64,000 nucleotides of DNA from Melitaea cinxia (GCF_905220565.1 NC_059404.1:4182472-4246471), one strand, 5' to 3'; positions 1-13,750 are shown, counted from the first letter of the stretch. Made by a program: numbers and translations. Notes: generated by a model from the letters alone, not told the origin.

Positions 1-3000
1 GACGAATTAATAAATTAATGTTAAAGTAGCTTGCACAATTAAGAGTTAAAGTCGCATCTTCCTTATCTCGAAAACAATTAAACTTACGTGACTGTCGTAA
101 ATTTAACTACAGTGACAGTAAAATATTTCGAACTGTTAGGTTTATAATGGCGACAGGTGAATTTGACGTCATTATCATTGTCAGTCGATAGCTGTCCATT
201 TTGGGTTGTGTTGCGTTTATGCATAGATATCTAACTATAGCTTATACAGATAGCAACGATTCAATTTGAAGGTCTTTGTCTAATTAGTGTATACCTATCT
301 ACATTACTATTCGCTAAATATCTTAGCCCCTTAAGTCGCTTAGGACATTAAAATTGTGTTCTCTGCTCTATACAACTTTATTTTTTATTTTATTTTATTT
401 AATAGGTTTACCTATAGTTATTTACATTAATACAAATCAAAAATAATTACAATATTACGAAATTATATGGTACTACTACTTACAGGTAAACACCGCATGT
501 TTAAACATTAAAGACACAATAAAAGACATAAATAATAAAACATTGCAATTAGCAAACTTAAGTAACCTAAAAACAATAAAAATTGAAATAAAAATATTTA
601 ATACTTTATCATTATCTTTCTAACTTTCAATTGGTTTGCCAAGAGATACGTCAAGCAAAGGTCTTTCGTATAATCGTCAGTCACTGAAGTTTTGTACGAG
701 TTCCGCAGTTAGCAATGCAATTAGCCATGTCTCGTACTCATTTAATTACATATGGTATCAAATTAATCAGACGTAAATGTAGGCCCTAAATTGGTTGGTA
801 GTCGATCAAACAAATGTATACCAATTGCGAGTTTTACATTCTTCGCTTAATTTTATTTTGCTATTTATAGTTGTATAAGGATATATTAAATCCATTGTTT
901 TTCAGTAAAAATCGTAAACTTACGATAAAATAAAAATATAAGTACCTGAAACCTGGCTTCTCGTTCATTGTGTTTAATTTTTACTGTGAAATTATTGCCT
1001 TTAAAATTTAATTTAATTGTTTATAACTAGCAACTCAACTTGACTCTGCTTGAGTCCACTTTTAATTGAATATGCATATGAAAATTGGTGGGATTCCTTT
1101 GTCTAAACTCTTCTATTTATAGGTACATTGACATTTAGCTAATAATAAAAAATTACGAATTTATTGCTCTGAAGTATTTATAAAATATTACAAAATAAAA
1201 ACGTTTAAGATCTTCTTTGTAAATACAGACACTTTCGTAGCAATAAAAATAAATAAAATGTTATCGACCTGACCAACGTATGCAGTTTACTATATAATTA
1301 GCACCATAAACGCGGCTGCGAATTATAGGTCGATATTAACACAAAGGAACGCCGATAATAATTGCGGCTGGTCCACAAATTGTGCGTACTCTTGTGTTCA
1401 ACGTGTTTTCTTTAATCGCATGTTTGACTCACTCAAGGATACGAACAGACAAGCGTCAGAACTAACTGTAAATTATAACAATTGCAGGCAGCGCCTAAAA
1501 GTACAATTCATACGATTTAATCTACGAGTCATGTATGTACTCATGTCAAACACGCTATTAATATTTTCACCGTCACTGTATTTACTGATGGCGGCAAATG
1601 TTCCTAAGCGTTTTAATTTTCATGTCTTTCACAATCATTGTATACCAAGGACCCGTCGGAAGGTCACTCGCTTAAATAGTATCTTTATGTTATCTAAGTA
1701 CGTGCATTATTTGGTATTTTGTTAACTGGACTCACGTCATCGCTAAAAATTCATTTGGCACTGCAATGTATTGAAACAGGTAATTAATTGCAAATTCCGC
1801 TTAATATTACTGCGCGGATAAGGTGCAGCAGGTCTGTAAAATGTGTGGGCTGTTTTGTTTGGGCTTCAACTTATCATCATTAAAACTGAAAATTAATTGA
1901 AAAGTCTAACGTCATATATTCACTGTTACTTTCACTAACGTGCGTTAATTACGGTATTCTTGAAACAAAATCCTGTTTTTAATGCAATGTCTTCTCTTTA
2001 AAATATATGATTTCCGTGTTGCTCGTAAACTATAGCTATGGTAATGTATATAATGAGGGTCCATTAGGGTTTTTACATAATTTTTAAGCACAGGTGACAA
2101 AATAACGGCGAGACGGTGCGCGGGGTGCGGGACAAGAGGCGTTGTTCTTGACACAGTAAAACTAGAAGTGCAGTAGGTGCAATCGACCCACGCTGAGCTT
2201 TTTGCAAACTGCAAATACGACTATCCGCGCCCCGACATCTGGGCTCTAGGCTTCACTCTTGCAACACACCAACATTGTCATACTTAAGTTATCTGTATTC
2301 GACAGAACTACGCCTTTAATATTGAAACAAATCGACGGTAAAGACTGAACAAATAAATGTCCTGCGCCTTGCTTTAATGTGAATTCTGCAATAAAGTTAT
2401 CCAAGACCATGTTAGGTAATCCTATCAGTTTAACTAGACACGATCGCTATCTAGGTGACAATCTTAGAACTTACATAACCTGAAACTCGAGCCGTGCTTG
2501 ATTATTTCAAATCGTTACTTATACGTAGTAGGTATAAAACTTTCGCGAAAATGTTTTACAATGTAGAACAATATTTTTATCTAATTATAGTAAATAAGAT
2601 GTATACTCTTACTTTTTTATAATTATACAGAGAATAACTACAATCAATTGAAACTTTAATAAAGTAAATAATATTGAGTCATGATGATCATTAGGGTACT
2701 GAGTATTCTAATCATAACATGTACGATTTTTTATGATTATTTTTGACATCGATCCAAGGCGAGGATCATTAAAGAAAATCGTTTCCTGTTCCCCTACAAA
2801 TGTATCGGATTACATTACCGAGGTCGTCTTTCACGCTGCTAACTCGACAAAGGCCCATCACTGTGACCTTGTCTTCTCCGACGAACATCATCAGGGTCTC
2901 ATCGCACACGTCGCCATGTGTTCCTTTTTATTTTATAATCAACACTGCCATATATATTATAAACAAGGCACATCCTGATTCAGAAGTACAATATGAAAAA

Positions 3001-3280
3001 TAAATACAAAGAGACGATAATATGATAAAATTTGTGCATAAATCATATATTACTCTATCTTTATTTATTGAAAGTATGATGTTTTTGACTCGACAAAGTT
3101 TATAAACCACCTTATAATCGGTGCCTTTATTAAGTCACTTTAAATTTACTCGGCCAGGCGGCTTTGATGCATTACGACCGTCAAACGCATAGTGACCGCA
3201 ATCGGCTATTTGTCATTTTATAATCTTAGCTGTATTGTATCGAACAAACGAACGTTAACATGTCACATGTTGTATCAATA
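1..3280. other. AT-rich noncoding stretch, no gene seen
   Basis: Only short open frames without recognisable domains or splice-supported coding bias occur here. There are A- and T-runs and a slightly more GC-rich patch near 2080-2250, whose frames show nothing I recognise. It could be intergenic DNA or part of a large intron of a gene outside the window. Confidence 0.6.
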
Positions 3281-3307
3281 TAATTGTGTTTGAAGGCAAA
3301 CGAAAAA

Positions 3308-3602
3308 AACCGACTTCAATTATATCGACAAATAATACAACGTAGGTAGACGAAAAAATAGTCAGGTAAATACGCATTATCAAAGATTACTCCAAAAGTT
3401 GTAATCAGATCTCGATGAAATTTAAATGTGACCACATGATAAACATGGACTTTCGATTAAATTAAAAATCATTAAAATCGATACACCCAGTAAAAAGTTA
3501 TGCGGATTTTCGAGAGTTTCCCTCGATTTCTCTAGGATCCCATCATCAGATCCTGGTTTCCTTATCATGGTACCAAACTAGGAATATCTCCTAAAGTCGG
3601 TT
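3308..3602 (+). repeat. Lepidopteran TIR repeat (AACCGACTTC family), copy 1
   Basis: The stretch begins AACCGACTTC and ends AAGTCGGTT, which are inverse complements of each other, as expected for a small non-autonomous DNA element. Its interior closely matches the copy at 15341-15913, including the same phrases about 80-240 bases in. Shared sequence also precedes the left end at both loci (GTGTTTG...GGCAAACGAA), so the true left border may lie about 25 bases further out. It carries no coding capacity. Confidence 0.6.
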
Positions 3603-4207
3603 AAAAAATAATGTAAATGTAAAACGTGTTCAACGCAAAGTACGTTTAATTTTTATTTTATAGCACCATTAACATATTATTCTTAGATTAAAAATTTGTG
3701 CCAAATTATTATACTTCGATAAGTATTCAAATTCGTCTAGTATAAGCAATAATATCAAAAATGTTTACACTATTTGTAAATCGAAAACATCAATGTGGAA
3801 ATTCGATGTGCTCTATGTAATTTACAAAATCTTCATACGTTTCAGTTGCATCAGTGGTTGCAACATCGAAGTAACAATAGCTTCTGTATCACGTATCAAA
3901 TAATTTACTATACTTCATAAACAATAGGATATTATTGTAATCGATTGTCAAAAAAATATTATGTCATATAATAAATGTGACGTAAAAACTTTCGGTTCTC
4001 TAAAGGGAAATCGAAGACGTCAGTTAACCTAACTCCTGATTCGCGACGACTTGCGACAGCTAGACCGCCGAACCACGGACCATAGAATAATCGACACGCT
4101 AAAGGAAACGTTAACAAAACTCTTTCACGATGCATTACAGTTCGCACTTTTTCAAAATAAAGTGAACAATTGCTCGCTTTCGGTATATCGTTGACATAAT
4201 GATGAAT
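3603..4207. other. Noncoding stretch, nothing recognised
   Basis: AT-rich sequence, becoming a little more GC-rich from about 4010 to 4110. No domain, RNA gene or repeat was recognised. Confidence 0.5.
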
Positions 4208-4278
4208 ACTCACGTCTCTTGTACTAGATAATACTCGGCTGTCTGCGACGAGTATTATCTAGTACAAGAGTCGTGAGT
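4208..4278. repeat. Near-perfect 30-bp inverted repeat (hairpin)
   Basis: The left arm (4208-4237) and right arm (4249-4278) are inverse complements with one mismatch, at the eighth base of the left arm, and enclose an 11-base loop. Pairing stops at both outer edges. The length suits a hairpin RNA precursor or the collapsed remains of a tiny palindromic element. I do not recognise the arm sequence as a known microRNA, and almost uninterrupted pairing is less typical of microRNA precursors than of siRNA-type hairpins or MITE relics. Confidence 0.8.
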
Positions 4279-7139
4279 AAATAAATCCGTTGAATCGTCC
4301 AGCTGTTATCGCTCCTTATACTTGTATATTTTATTAACGAATTTTAAAATATCGTCAAATGTTGAAGATTTATAATAAAGTTTATTTTCACAAATATTTC
4401 GTTCTATCTATCAAAGAACACAGAAAATTTAAACAAATATGTTCCCGCCTTCTTGTTTAAAATGAGACTCGGAAATCGGTATCTCATAAAAATGGTGTTG
4501 TCTAATAAAGTTGTAGTTGATTGCAAAGGCTCCGTTATAGTCGCGTTCAGCTGAGGGCAGGAGCGAGCTGTTGGGATCGATTAATGAACCGGTCCCAGTA
4601 CGTTGACTCCCGAGAGCCGCTTGCGCCTACGAACGCAAATTATGCACCTCTCTATTGCACGCCCTCCGCCCTCCCCCTTACCCGCGCTAGCCCGCAGTCG
4701 TCCTGGACAAGATAGCCTTGTTTCTCAAATAGCGCCCTTGTTTGTAGCACTAAAATCGCCTTTATAATATTTCCATATTCTCTAAATTTAAATGGGTCGC
4801 TGCTTCATCCAAAGTTTATTGAAAAACCGTTGTACAGTCAAAAGCAAAAAAGTCTTCCGCGTTTGGTTCCTTCAACAAGATAAATGTAAAAGCAGCTGCA
4901 TAACTTTTACTAAGACATACTTCAAAGGTCTGTTTAACAGGTTTTTAATATAAAAGTGTACCCAGAAATGCACATCTAGTTTTCCCTCGTGGTTTGACAG
5001 GTTCCGTTGGCGTCTTGTTATCTTAAATGCACATGTCCGCTTTACTTATACGTAATTACGACAAGTGTAAGTTTTACAACATTTATACAAAATTCATTTT
5101 AACTTTATGAAATAAGTTATAATGTACGGCATTTATATAATTGCAAATAACATTTGTTTTTTTTTTTTTTCGTTAACTGCACAGTTACTGAATCAACGCA
5201 TAGTATCTATTAGCCAGTGTCTAAGTGCTATTTAACAACAAATAAAATATATTTATATATGCATAATAATTTACTCAGATATATTTATAAGAGTATGATA
5301 TGTTATAATAAATACATTTTTATCACAAATAAAGAGATTTATTAATTAATCGAGCCATTTAAAGTGAGTAATGTTATTAATTGCTTCAATTATCTTACAA
5401 ATGCATTCGTAGATTTCTATATTTATTTCTATTTTTTTTTTTTTTTTTTTTTGTTATACTTACCCCTTACAATACTTTAAACAAAGTGATGTTACCAAAC
5501 GTTACAAAATTTCACGTTGGAAGGGTACCGTGTCTAATTAACGTTTTCCATTAAATCCAAATATTTTTCATTAACCAATTTCATATCTGTAAAACCATTT
5601 AAGAAAAGCCACTAAGCTATTTAGCTAGCATTTCATACATAGTGGCTATAAAAATTTAATAAGAAATTGCTTGTAATTTTATCGTCATAGTAATAAGGCT
5701 TAACAATCGCTTATGAGCTTATCATATAAAAAGCTCGTATTAATACAGTTTAACGCTGACACGTAGCTGTCAGTTAAACGATGAGAAATGTAAATAGGCA
5801 GACCGTCTTAGCTGATTAAACGCGATAAAGTTGTCTGGCATCGTCCAGGAGCAAGGGCCCAGGGCCAGGAAGGGGCGGGGGAGCGCGGTCGTCGAACTTA
5901 GAGTGGGTCGGAGGTCAACTTCGCGACACGCGTTCATTAGGGCCGACATGCGCTTACGCCGATTTACACATCGATACTCATCACTAGCCTTCAATGGTGC
6001 ATATTAGACAATGAAACGACAAATATTGTAAGTACAGGTCGACGAGTCAACTTTAAAATCTTGTAGCGGAAGCTATAATTTGGTTTTTGTTTCCGTTCAA
6101 ACTATCGAGCGGTTATTAAATGTTAAAAGCCGTCAATTATTTGCACATAAAGTCCTTCAACATACTTTACAACCTTTTGATCTTGTCTTTCTTACTTACC
6201 TTATTGTAAATATTAATTTGACTTATTTCCCTGGAAAAGATGACTATTGTAGATATAAAAGACTTGTGAGGATGTCGTCGCACTCTTCATGGTCGTTACG
6301 GATTGTTTGCAGCTTCATATAATATTTCTTTCGGTGACTGCAAATATTCATTCTTATTTACTGGATCCAATGCAAATAAATTACCAATTCTATTCTTAGA
6401 ATTATGTTTTGAAATGGGTTCAAACATGTTATTTGAAATAATATTGAAATAAAATAAGCCAGACTACCACGTCTAAACTAAATTAGTACAAAAGATCAAG
6501 GTTGTATGGTCTATTACAAAAAAATTAACCGAAATAACCAGTGACAGCTACACGAGTACTTATGATGATTCTCATTGGCGACACGCACGGACAAGCTATC
6601 GATGTCAACGAAAGTTTTTGTCTATTGACCTAAGCTAGTCGATAACATCCTAAAAGTAATTGCAACTATTAATCTAATTCAAATCGCTAGACGCGCACAA
6701 TGAATCAGTATGAGTCAATCGAGAAAGTAAACCAGTAAGCATTGTTCCGAGTGGATGCACGGCGTACAGCGGGTGCGTGGGCGCAGGCAGCGGCGCGAAT
6801 TAAACCAGCTCTCTATTCATTACTCATCGTTATTGCTATCGCCATTTCGGGAGACGAAAGCGAGTGTAGGCTTAGTTAACCTCAGATCTATGTGTATTAT
6901 TTATTTTGATGGTAATGAAGCGAAATAATCGCTGTAATTAAACTAGACCTCGCGAGGTTTTTGTTTGATTTCTATAATTTTTATCTCCTTTCACTTGTCT
7001 TTCTGTTTTCATGTTAACTGTTATAACGACAAATTGTTCTCAAAATTATAATTTAGTTATTTTTTTTTATTTTCGTACTTATACAAAATGGTCTTCAAAC
7101 TCGGTCATTTAGATTTAAGTTTTTAGTTAAGCCATTTCC
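4279..7139. other. Noncoding stretch with three GC-rich patches
   Basis: Mostly AT-rich with long T-runs near 5157-5170 and 5434-5452. Three patches are clearly richer in G+C and CpG: about 4521-4715, 5820-5960 and 6740-6860. The frames in them show no recognisable protein. They may be regulatory islands or noncoding exons of an unseen transcript; the sequence alone does not decide this. Confidence 0.4.
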
Positions 7140-7700
7140 TCATCACGAAATGTCAAAAACCGGTAAACGCATAAAAATGAAATTTGGCAGGAAGGTAGTT
7201 TACACTTAGTAGACGTCCGCTAAGAATGGATTCTTCGATATGACCGCATTAAAGGGGTCTTAGGATTCGAACAAGTTGATATTAGGCTTTCATTATTCGT
7301 GCCAATTAAGAATACATTTAAAAAAATTATACCTAGTCGTATAATAGTGTCATCGAACAGGGGTTGAAAGTGTGTACATTTTTTTTAAATTAGAAGTATG
7401 AAATTAATTTTGCACTACTGGTTAAAACTAATATGCATTTCAGCTGTGGACAATCTATCCTGAAAGGGATGAAAAATAGGTATTGAAAGTTGAAATGAGA
7501 ATTCGTCATTTTTTAAGCTGAAAACATCAAATTTTTGTTCTGGACTACTGATTAAAAATGAGTAAACACGTTTCAGATTTTGTGAAAATTCTAACCTTAA
7601 ATAATAATATTCTGGAGTTAAAAGTTTTAAACTTTTTCCATAAACGTTTGATCAGCATTTTTGTTGCGTTAGGTATTGATTAAAAATAAAAAATAGTAGA
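7140..7700. mobile_element. Possible degraded Helitron-type or other repeat body
   Basis: The phrase ATGAAATTTGGCAGGAAGG and its AT-rich surroundings resemble interior sequence often seen in lepidopteran non-autonomous Helitrons. Neither a 5' TC start nor a 3' CTAG end with hairpin can be placed, so this is only a suggestion. Confidence 0.25.
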
Positions 7701-7829
7701 GGTGCACAATTTAGTCGGTCAAGCCGGCAAAAAATTTTTGCTCTGTTAATTTGTTAGCTAACCGATAGGATTAGCTAATTTAATCGGTTAACTTAATTAA
7801 CTCAGCTAATTAGTCAACGGCTTTTTTTT

Positions 7830-8262
7830 GGTATCGCAGGGGAACCCATTTACGGGTGATATCCAGGATGCCCGGGTAGGCATTCCTAGACCGTATGTCG
7901 GCTTCAGCACTTGGGGCTGCAATACCGACCAAAACCCTTGTGTGTGGTTACGGCATTAAGAATTTAGCTACCCCCTGTCTTCCCGTGGGTGTCGGTAAGA
8001 GGCGAGTAAGGGATAACATAGTTCCACTACCACCTTGTAACTGGAAAAGCCGACTGATGGCGGGGTAACCATCCAACTGCTGGCTTTGAAATACACAGGC
8101 CGAAGACAGCAGCGTCTTTGGTGCGACAAAGCAAGCCATGCGGTCACCAATCTGCCTGCCCAGCATGGTGTCTAAAGGCAAAACACCAGAGTCCACTCCA
8201 TTATTGTGCGAACTTGGAGACGCCATGTCCAGCAGTGGACTGTATTAGGCTGAACTGATGAA
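7830..8262 (-). repeat. Dispersed lepidopteran repeat, family shared with 21385
   Basis: On the minus strand this matches the copy at 21385-21705. Both carry a shared series of phrases: CAGTCCACTGCTGGACAT or close to it, a GGGCAGGC...GGTGACCGCA block, TGTGTATTTC...GCCAGCAGTT, GTCGGCTTTT, and CCCACGGGAAGA near the other end. No protein is encoded. The layout suits the untranslated 3' part of a non-LTR retrotransposon or a SINE-like element, but I cannot name the family. Further related sequence continues left to about 7835. Confidence 0.65.
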
Positions 8263-8466
8263 CATAAATAAGTATACCAGCGTTTACGGGAATTCCGTAT
8301 GGTAAAATAGAAGATTAGTACCACTGAAATTACCTAAAAATGGCTTGAAAAACCAAGAATGATTGAAAGCAAGCTTTGCAAAGAGTCTGCTAGTTCTAAT
8401 GCATTGAAGGTGACGCATAAATGTGGTACCAGAAGAAATCATGAATAGTTCTAATATAATGATTAG

Positions 8467-8795
8467 GACGACCGCGCTTGTGTAATGGTGCGTGTGCCGT
8501 GTCAGCGGCACCTAAACACATACGGTCACGGGTTCCATTCCCGCTCGGAGTAGATATTTGTGTTTATACATATATTTATTTCCGGTCTGGTTGTTAGTCC
8601 TTGTGGGTCTCACCGTGCCTCGGAGATAACGTTAATCCCGATTGTAATCATATACACCTGATAGCGATCGTTACTTCATAGTAGGAAATATATCCGCCAA
8701 CCTGCATTGGAGCAGCGTGGTGGATTTGGCTCTGATCGTTCTCTTATATGGAGAAAGAGGCCTATGCCCAGCAGTGGCATATTTACAAACACTTT
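8467..8795 (+). mobile_element. tRNA-derived SINE, family A, copy 1
   Basis: A tRNA-like head holds a B-box-like GGTTCCATTCC stretch near 8530. A characteristic body follows with GTGGGTCTC, ACCGTGCCTCGG, ACACCTGATAGCGATCG and GGAGCAGCGTGGTGGAT, ending AGGCCTATGCCCAGCAGTGG. The same body appears in reverse at 11489-11815 and 51126-51446, and in two pieces at 55228-55380 and 56591-56800. The copy is diverged, so it is not young. Confidence 0.8.
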
Positions 8796-8901
8796 TCGGC
8801 TATGAACCGCAAAGAAAAGAACTGATCCGTACTTCCCATTCCCTTTCTAAATCCCGCTTCTGCATCTCATACTTTTTCGTCTGTTTCATTTACAACCCTC
8901 T

Positions 8902-9299
8902 CAATCAAAACTTGCGTACAATTTACCGACGACGCTGAGGAAGCTTATACCGCGGTAATTTATGCAGTCCTGCCGTGACCCTTTTCCCTTGTACAATGGG
9001 AAGATTACGGCTTTGCACCAGTCTCCCGGTACTTGCCCATTTCGCCAGCACAAATTGAAAAGTCGGTACAGCTGGCTAGCCACTATGACATGTCCAGCCT
9101 TCAGCATTTCGACGGTAATCCTGTCATACCCTGCAGCCTTACCTAATTTCATACTTTTCAACGCTTTCACTATTTCATCCATGCTTATCTCATTTTCATC
9201 AACATTTATACTCGCTTCCATGGAAGGTGCCGTATGTTGTACCTGCACTTCCTCTCTTTCTAACAGACTTTCAAAATACTCTTTCCATCTCTTTAACAC
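8902..9299 (-). pseudogene. Non-LTR retrotransposon reverse transcriptase fragment
   Basis: The minus strand reads about 132 residues of the N-terminal part of a LINE reverse transcriptase: a RWKEYFESLL lead-in, then KLGKAAGYDRITVEMLKAG, then GDWCKAVIFPLYKGKGS, NYRGISFLSV and VGKLYA. These are the family's conserved fingers/palm-proximal motifs. The catalytic YADD region is absent, because homology breaks off just after VGKLYA near 8910. No endonuclease domain is present either. It is a dead 5'- and 3'-truncated fragment of an RTE/CR1-like element, next to a SINE. Confidence 0.85.
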
Positions 9300-9740
9300 T
9301 TAGATATCTGCCGAGCTTATAACCTTCTGACGTTAACGGAACGCAGGGAGGTATTAGACATGGGGCTATTGTATGATATATTTCGTGGCCGCATCAACTG
9401 CCCGGAACTTGTCGCATTATACTAAACAACCCTTCACGGCGCACAAGACACACTGCTTTATTTTATGTCCCGAACTGCTCCACCAACTATGCACAGAATT
9501 CTATACTTACAAGATTACCTAACTCATACAATTTGAAATTTCAAAACGTAGATATTTTCAATGGTTCAAAAAATATTTTTCAAAATAAAATAAAACAACA
9601 GTTGTTTAAAAAAAATAATCAAACTACAACTAAATATATATAATTTATATATATTTCATAAATATTTATATAATGTTCACTATTATTATTATCATTATTA
9701 TATATGTTATATTTCCTTCCATATAGAGTTAATTGTTTTT
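9300..9740. other. AT-rich noncoding stretch
   Basis: Nothing recognised apart from A/T-rich simple sequence, including TAT-rich runs near 9640-9710. It may be part of the neighbouring LINE debris. Confidence 0.45.
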
Positions 9741-9962
9741 AAATTATCCTTCCCAGGGGTATTTATAGATTTAATATGAAAACAAGTTTGTTTTTTTTTT
9801 TCTTGTGTTTTTCCTTTTATTTTATTTTTTCACCTTTGTTAATTTAAATTTTAAACGGATGGATGGTCGTTATTGGCCTTTTTGATTATATTTCATTCTA
9901 GTTTGTTTTATAATTTTTTCTGTGCTGTGTACCATCCCTTATAAGTAAATAAATAAATAAAT
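9741..9962 (+). mobile_element. 3' end of a non-LTR element with (TAAA)n tail
   Basis: The sequence ends GTGCTGTGTACCATCCCTTA followed by a TAAA-type microsatellite tail at 9945-9964, as is usual for LINE 3' ends. An inverted diverged copy lies at 35583-35817 with the same order of blocks: GGGTATTTA, TTTAATATGAAAA, a GCGGAT/ACGGAT phrase, GATTATATTTCATTC and the terminal GTACCATCCCT. No coding sequence is present. Confidence 0.65.
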
Positions 9963-11488
9963 AAACACACATTCTTCTCCTTTTATAATGCTCCCATCTT
10001 GACTTCTGATTGTATTCAGTTCCAACAACGTTGATTGACTGTCCAATCTAAAAAATATTTTGTGAACATTTACTTTTACAAAAAAATGAAAGTTTATATT
10101 TTTTGTAACTCAACAAAATTATCCAAATTCATTTAATTCAATTTTATCTCACCGCAAAACATGATGAATCTTTTCAGTTAGATTAATAGATATTAATACA
10201 AAGCGAGATGGCAATTTTTTTTAACTTTCCAATATGTGGTCAGTCAGTGTACACATGAGCGACCTTTGTCGTCGAGGATCGTTTCACGCTCACTGAGCAC
10301 CTATTTGACCGTACTTGTTACAAAGCCGATATTTAAATATAAAATATCAATACATGTTTTTTTTTTTTAACGAACTTGAAAGTCAACGTTGCAATATACA
10401 CATACCCACACATAAGAAGTTATTATTATCTGCTGTATCGACATAAAAATAAATTAAAAAGAAAAGTGGCGATGGTCGATAATAAGGATTAATATATGTT
10501 TATTTTTATGTTAAAAGGTGGGTCACAAGTAAACAATATTACCTCATAGTCTTGGTCGGTCCTGTTAGTGTTTACTGTGAGCGTCATAATGAATAAAACA
10601 TTGTCACCATAAATAAATATTATCTACGTTGAGCGGCTCTACTGTCGCGTTTGTGTTGACGCTGATTCAATTTTTAAGATGTTATTTGGACAATTTTTAT
10701 CGTTTTTTGTACACGGGTATTGTACACCTTTTTTATTTAAGTAAAGAGCACAAACCCTGTTACTAATACCTGTTTCGTTGAGGACTATATCTTTAAAACC
10801 GTGGTAGATAAAATATTTGAATTTTTGCTAAAAATTTGTTTTAATGTGACTACTATATTAAAAAGTAAATTATGATAAAAATAAAAGGTCGCTCTATAAG
10901 GTACGTGTTTTTTTAAAGCTTTTACCTCGAGATATAAGTCTATAAAATACTCTTTCAAGTATGTTTTGATCCCACTGTGAGATTTTGAATATAAAATTTG
11001 CATAAGTAACACAAAACTTATAGAAAACCGTTTTAAGATTCGGAAAAGTTAACAAATTTTTTAATTTTGAAAACAAATACCTTACCTTTAAAGATTAAAT
11101 GGTTTCGTATTTTTAAGAAATTATCGAATAAATACTATTCTCTTAAAAATAATAATCTTAGATGAGAAAGTGTCAATAAATAAATAAGATAAAGTGACTA
11201 TAAACTATTAATTTTATAATCCGTTACATAATAATTGTGTTATGGTAAAAACTTTGGAAATAAATATACTGAATTTAGAAACCTACTTTCATTTTTAAGC
11301 CAACTGGCTCTTTTTATTACATTGTAATTTTATCTATTGATAACTGACGTAAATATTGAAGAAAAAAACAAGAGCAAGTCGATCTCGCACACAAAAGGTC
11401 GAATGTCTCAAAATTTGAGTTTGGGGGTCGCCATTTGATTTTTATCTTCAATTTTTTTTTATTATTTTTCCCTATACTCACTCGCTAC
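9963..11488. other. Noncoding stretch, nothing recognised
   Basis: AT-rich sequence without a domain-bearing frame, RNA gene or repeat that I can place. Confidence 0.5.
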
Positions 11489-11815
11489 AGCCTGTAATAT
11501 CCCACTACTGGCCATAGGCCTCTTTCCCCATGTAGGAGAAGGATCAGAGCTTAATCCACCACGCTGCTCCAATGCGGGTTGGCGGATATATTCCCTACTA
11601 TGAGTAACGATCGCTATCAGGTGTACATGATAACAACCGGGACCGACGGGTTAACGTGCTCCCCGAGGCACGGTGGGGAGACCCTCAAGGACTGCACAAA
11701 CACCCAGACCACGGCAAACACCTGTATGGCCAATACTAATGTTTGTCATGTACGGGGATCGAACCCGCAACCGCCAGCGCAACAGGTACAATCCATGGCT
11801 GTAACCGTTATACAT
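11489..11815 (-). mobile_element. tRNA-derived SINE, family A, copy 2 (reverse)
   Basis: Reversed, it reads the full family body (AGAGGCCTATGG..., GCAGCGTGGTGGATTAAGC, ATAGCGATCGTTACTC, CACCGTGCCTCGGGGAGC) and the tRNA-like head, with an intact-looking B box (GGGTTCGATCCC on the minus strand, near 11756-11769). It is better preserved than copy 1. Confidence 0.85.
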
Positions 11816-13750
11816 ATGCTACGATAATTTCAAGTGTCTACATTATATTTTCAAGTATACCTACACCTCTGTGACCGAAGAATGGACAGGCAGATGACGC
11901 TGGAGTTTTGATAAAAAGAAAGAAAATAATATAGTGATCTCAACAAGGCTGTTACAGTACCTACATTTAATTTGATCCTAAATCTCTAACCTCAGCGTTT
12001 CTTTTGTAGAAACAGACCAAAGAAAATAAAATTTAATAGCTGTAGAATAATGCGACACGTATATTAAAATTTAACGCTTTATTTGTCTCGACTGTAAATA
12101 CTATTTATTATACTACCAAAGTACTTTCATCGGTAACCCAATGAAAACAGCTGTTTTGTAATAGCGTCGACAGAGTGTTTACTTTTTACCGATGAACACA
12201 AGAAGTTTATTCATTGTTCATTGTGGAACGCCGAGGATTCTCGTAGAAAGTACTGCGCCGTACCGCGTGCGAGAACAACAATCACTCGAAACTATATTGT
12301 TCTGACGTGAATGATCGTTATTTTATTTTAAGTAATTTGATTGAGATACATTTGTTTTATTCATAATAAGTTTATAGAAACACACAGGTCTTGTGTGTGG
12401 TTTGTTAAAGCCATGTGTACATGTAAACTTCCGCCTAAATATATTAAATTTAAATAAATGATCGCGTAGTGTGTAGACAGAACAAATTTTACGCACCGAG
12501 AGCACACATCTCAGCTTAATTTATGAAATTATAATATACGTTTTGCTAAAACATCAAATATACGTTAATCAGCCTTTCTCTGTCCGAATAATTATAAACC
12601 GTGTAATAATCTTAACTTTCGCTACTGCTATGTCAATCAAATTAGCAAACGAAACTTTTTAGATTACTAGAGACTAATTAATTTAGACTTATAATTTATT
12701 ATTATATTAGACGTTTTATTTTTCTCAGCGACGGCGTAACGTATGGAGAGACGAAAGTCGTCCTGCGCGAGGTGGGCGGTTATTAGTGAAAGCATCGGTG
12801 GGCTTGCGTTCGTTATAATGCCGACTTAATTAATACACTTGACTTAATTAATCTTTTTTACGAAAGCCACGTTCATCGCTGAGTGATCGGCGTCGACTCG
12901 CCGTTGTCTGCATTTGGTCATCTGAGCTACATATTCTATTTGATAACCATACTTGAATTATATGATTATTGAATTTCCACGTGAAACTCCGAGTGTGCTA
13001 AATAACAAAGTCGGTTAAGTACCTTTAAATAAATTTTATGTTTAATACGTATACTAGGTGGCTTAGATTGGCTAATGGGAGCAATTCGACATGGCCGTTG
13101 AAATGTGCAATTCATTGGCGCTTCGTGACTAAAAAGTTGTGTACATCATATTCAAATAACACTTAAGCGGAAACGTATTTAGTCACAATTCGCTGTGGCT
13201 TTTAATGTATTCGTATAATGTAACAAATAACTCGTGTTTTCTTGACTTAAAAATAACCAAATTTTCCTAAAAAGCCTATAAAAAGCCTAAAGGTAAACAA
13301 GTTCTTTTACATTTCCTTTTCTGTTGACAAAATATTTATTTGTTTTCGATTGATATTATTTTCCAATGACAATGATGTTTCCTATTGACCATTTTAATAA
13401 AGTGCACACCATAAATAAGCCAAAACCAATAAAAATATTGTCGTTATAGTCTCGTTTTTAGCATTGACAAATAATTTATTACTTTTACATACCTAAAAAA
13501 CATAAATTAATATTTCAAAACGTAAATTGAACATAAAAGATTTTCTGTCGTACTTACCGTTAAATATAAAAATGTACAGGATCTGTAGGAGGTAGGAAAT
13601 GTATTATTTTCCGCCAAAGATATTTGTTGTGATAACATTATCAGTATCCAAATTAACATTACAGCGTAATTAATTGTCTTTAAGCCGTAACACGCCAAAA
13701 TTATATTCGAGGTCAACAGATTATAAAATGTATGGGTCCATAATATTCTG
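11816..13750. other. Noncoding stretch with a GC-rich patch
   Basis: No gene recognised. A CpG-richer island lies at about 12725-12910 and contains a repeated GACTTAATTAAT motif (two copies close together near 12823-12852). It might be regulatory; no further support is available. Confidence 0.4.
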
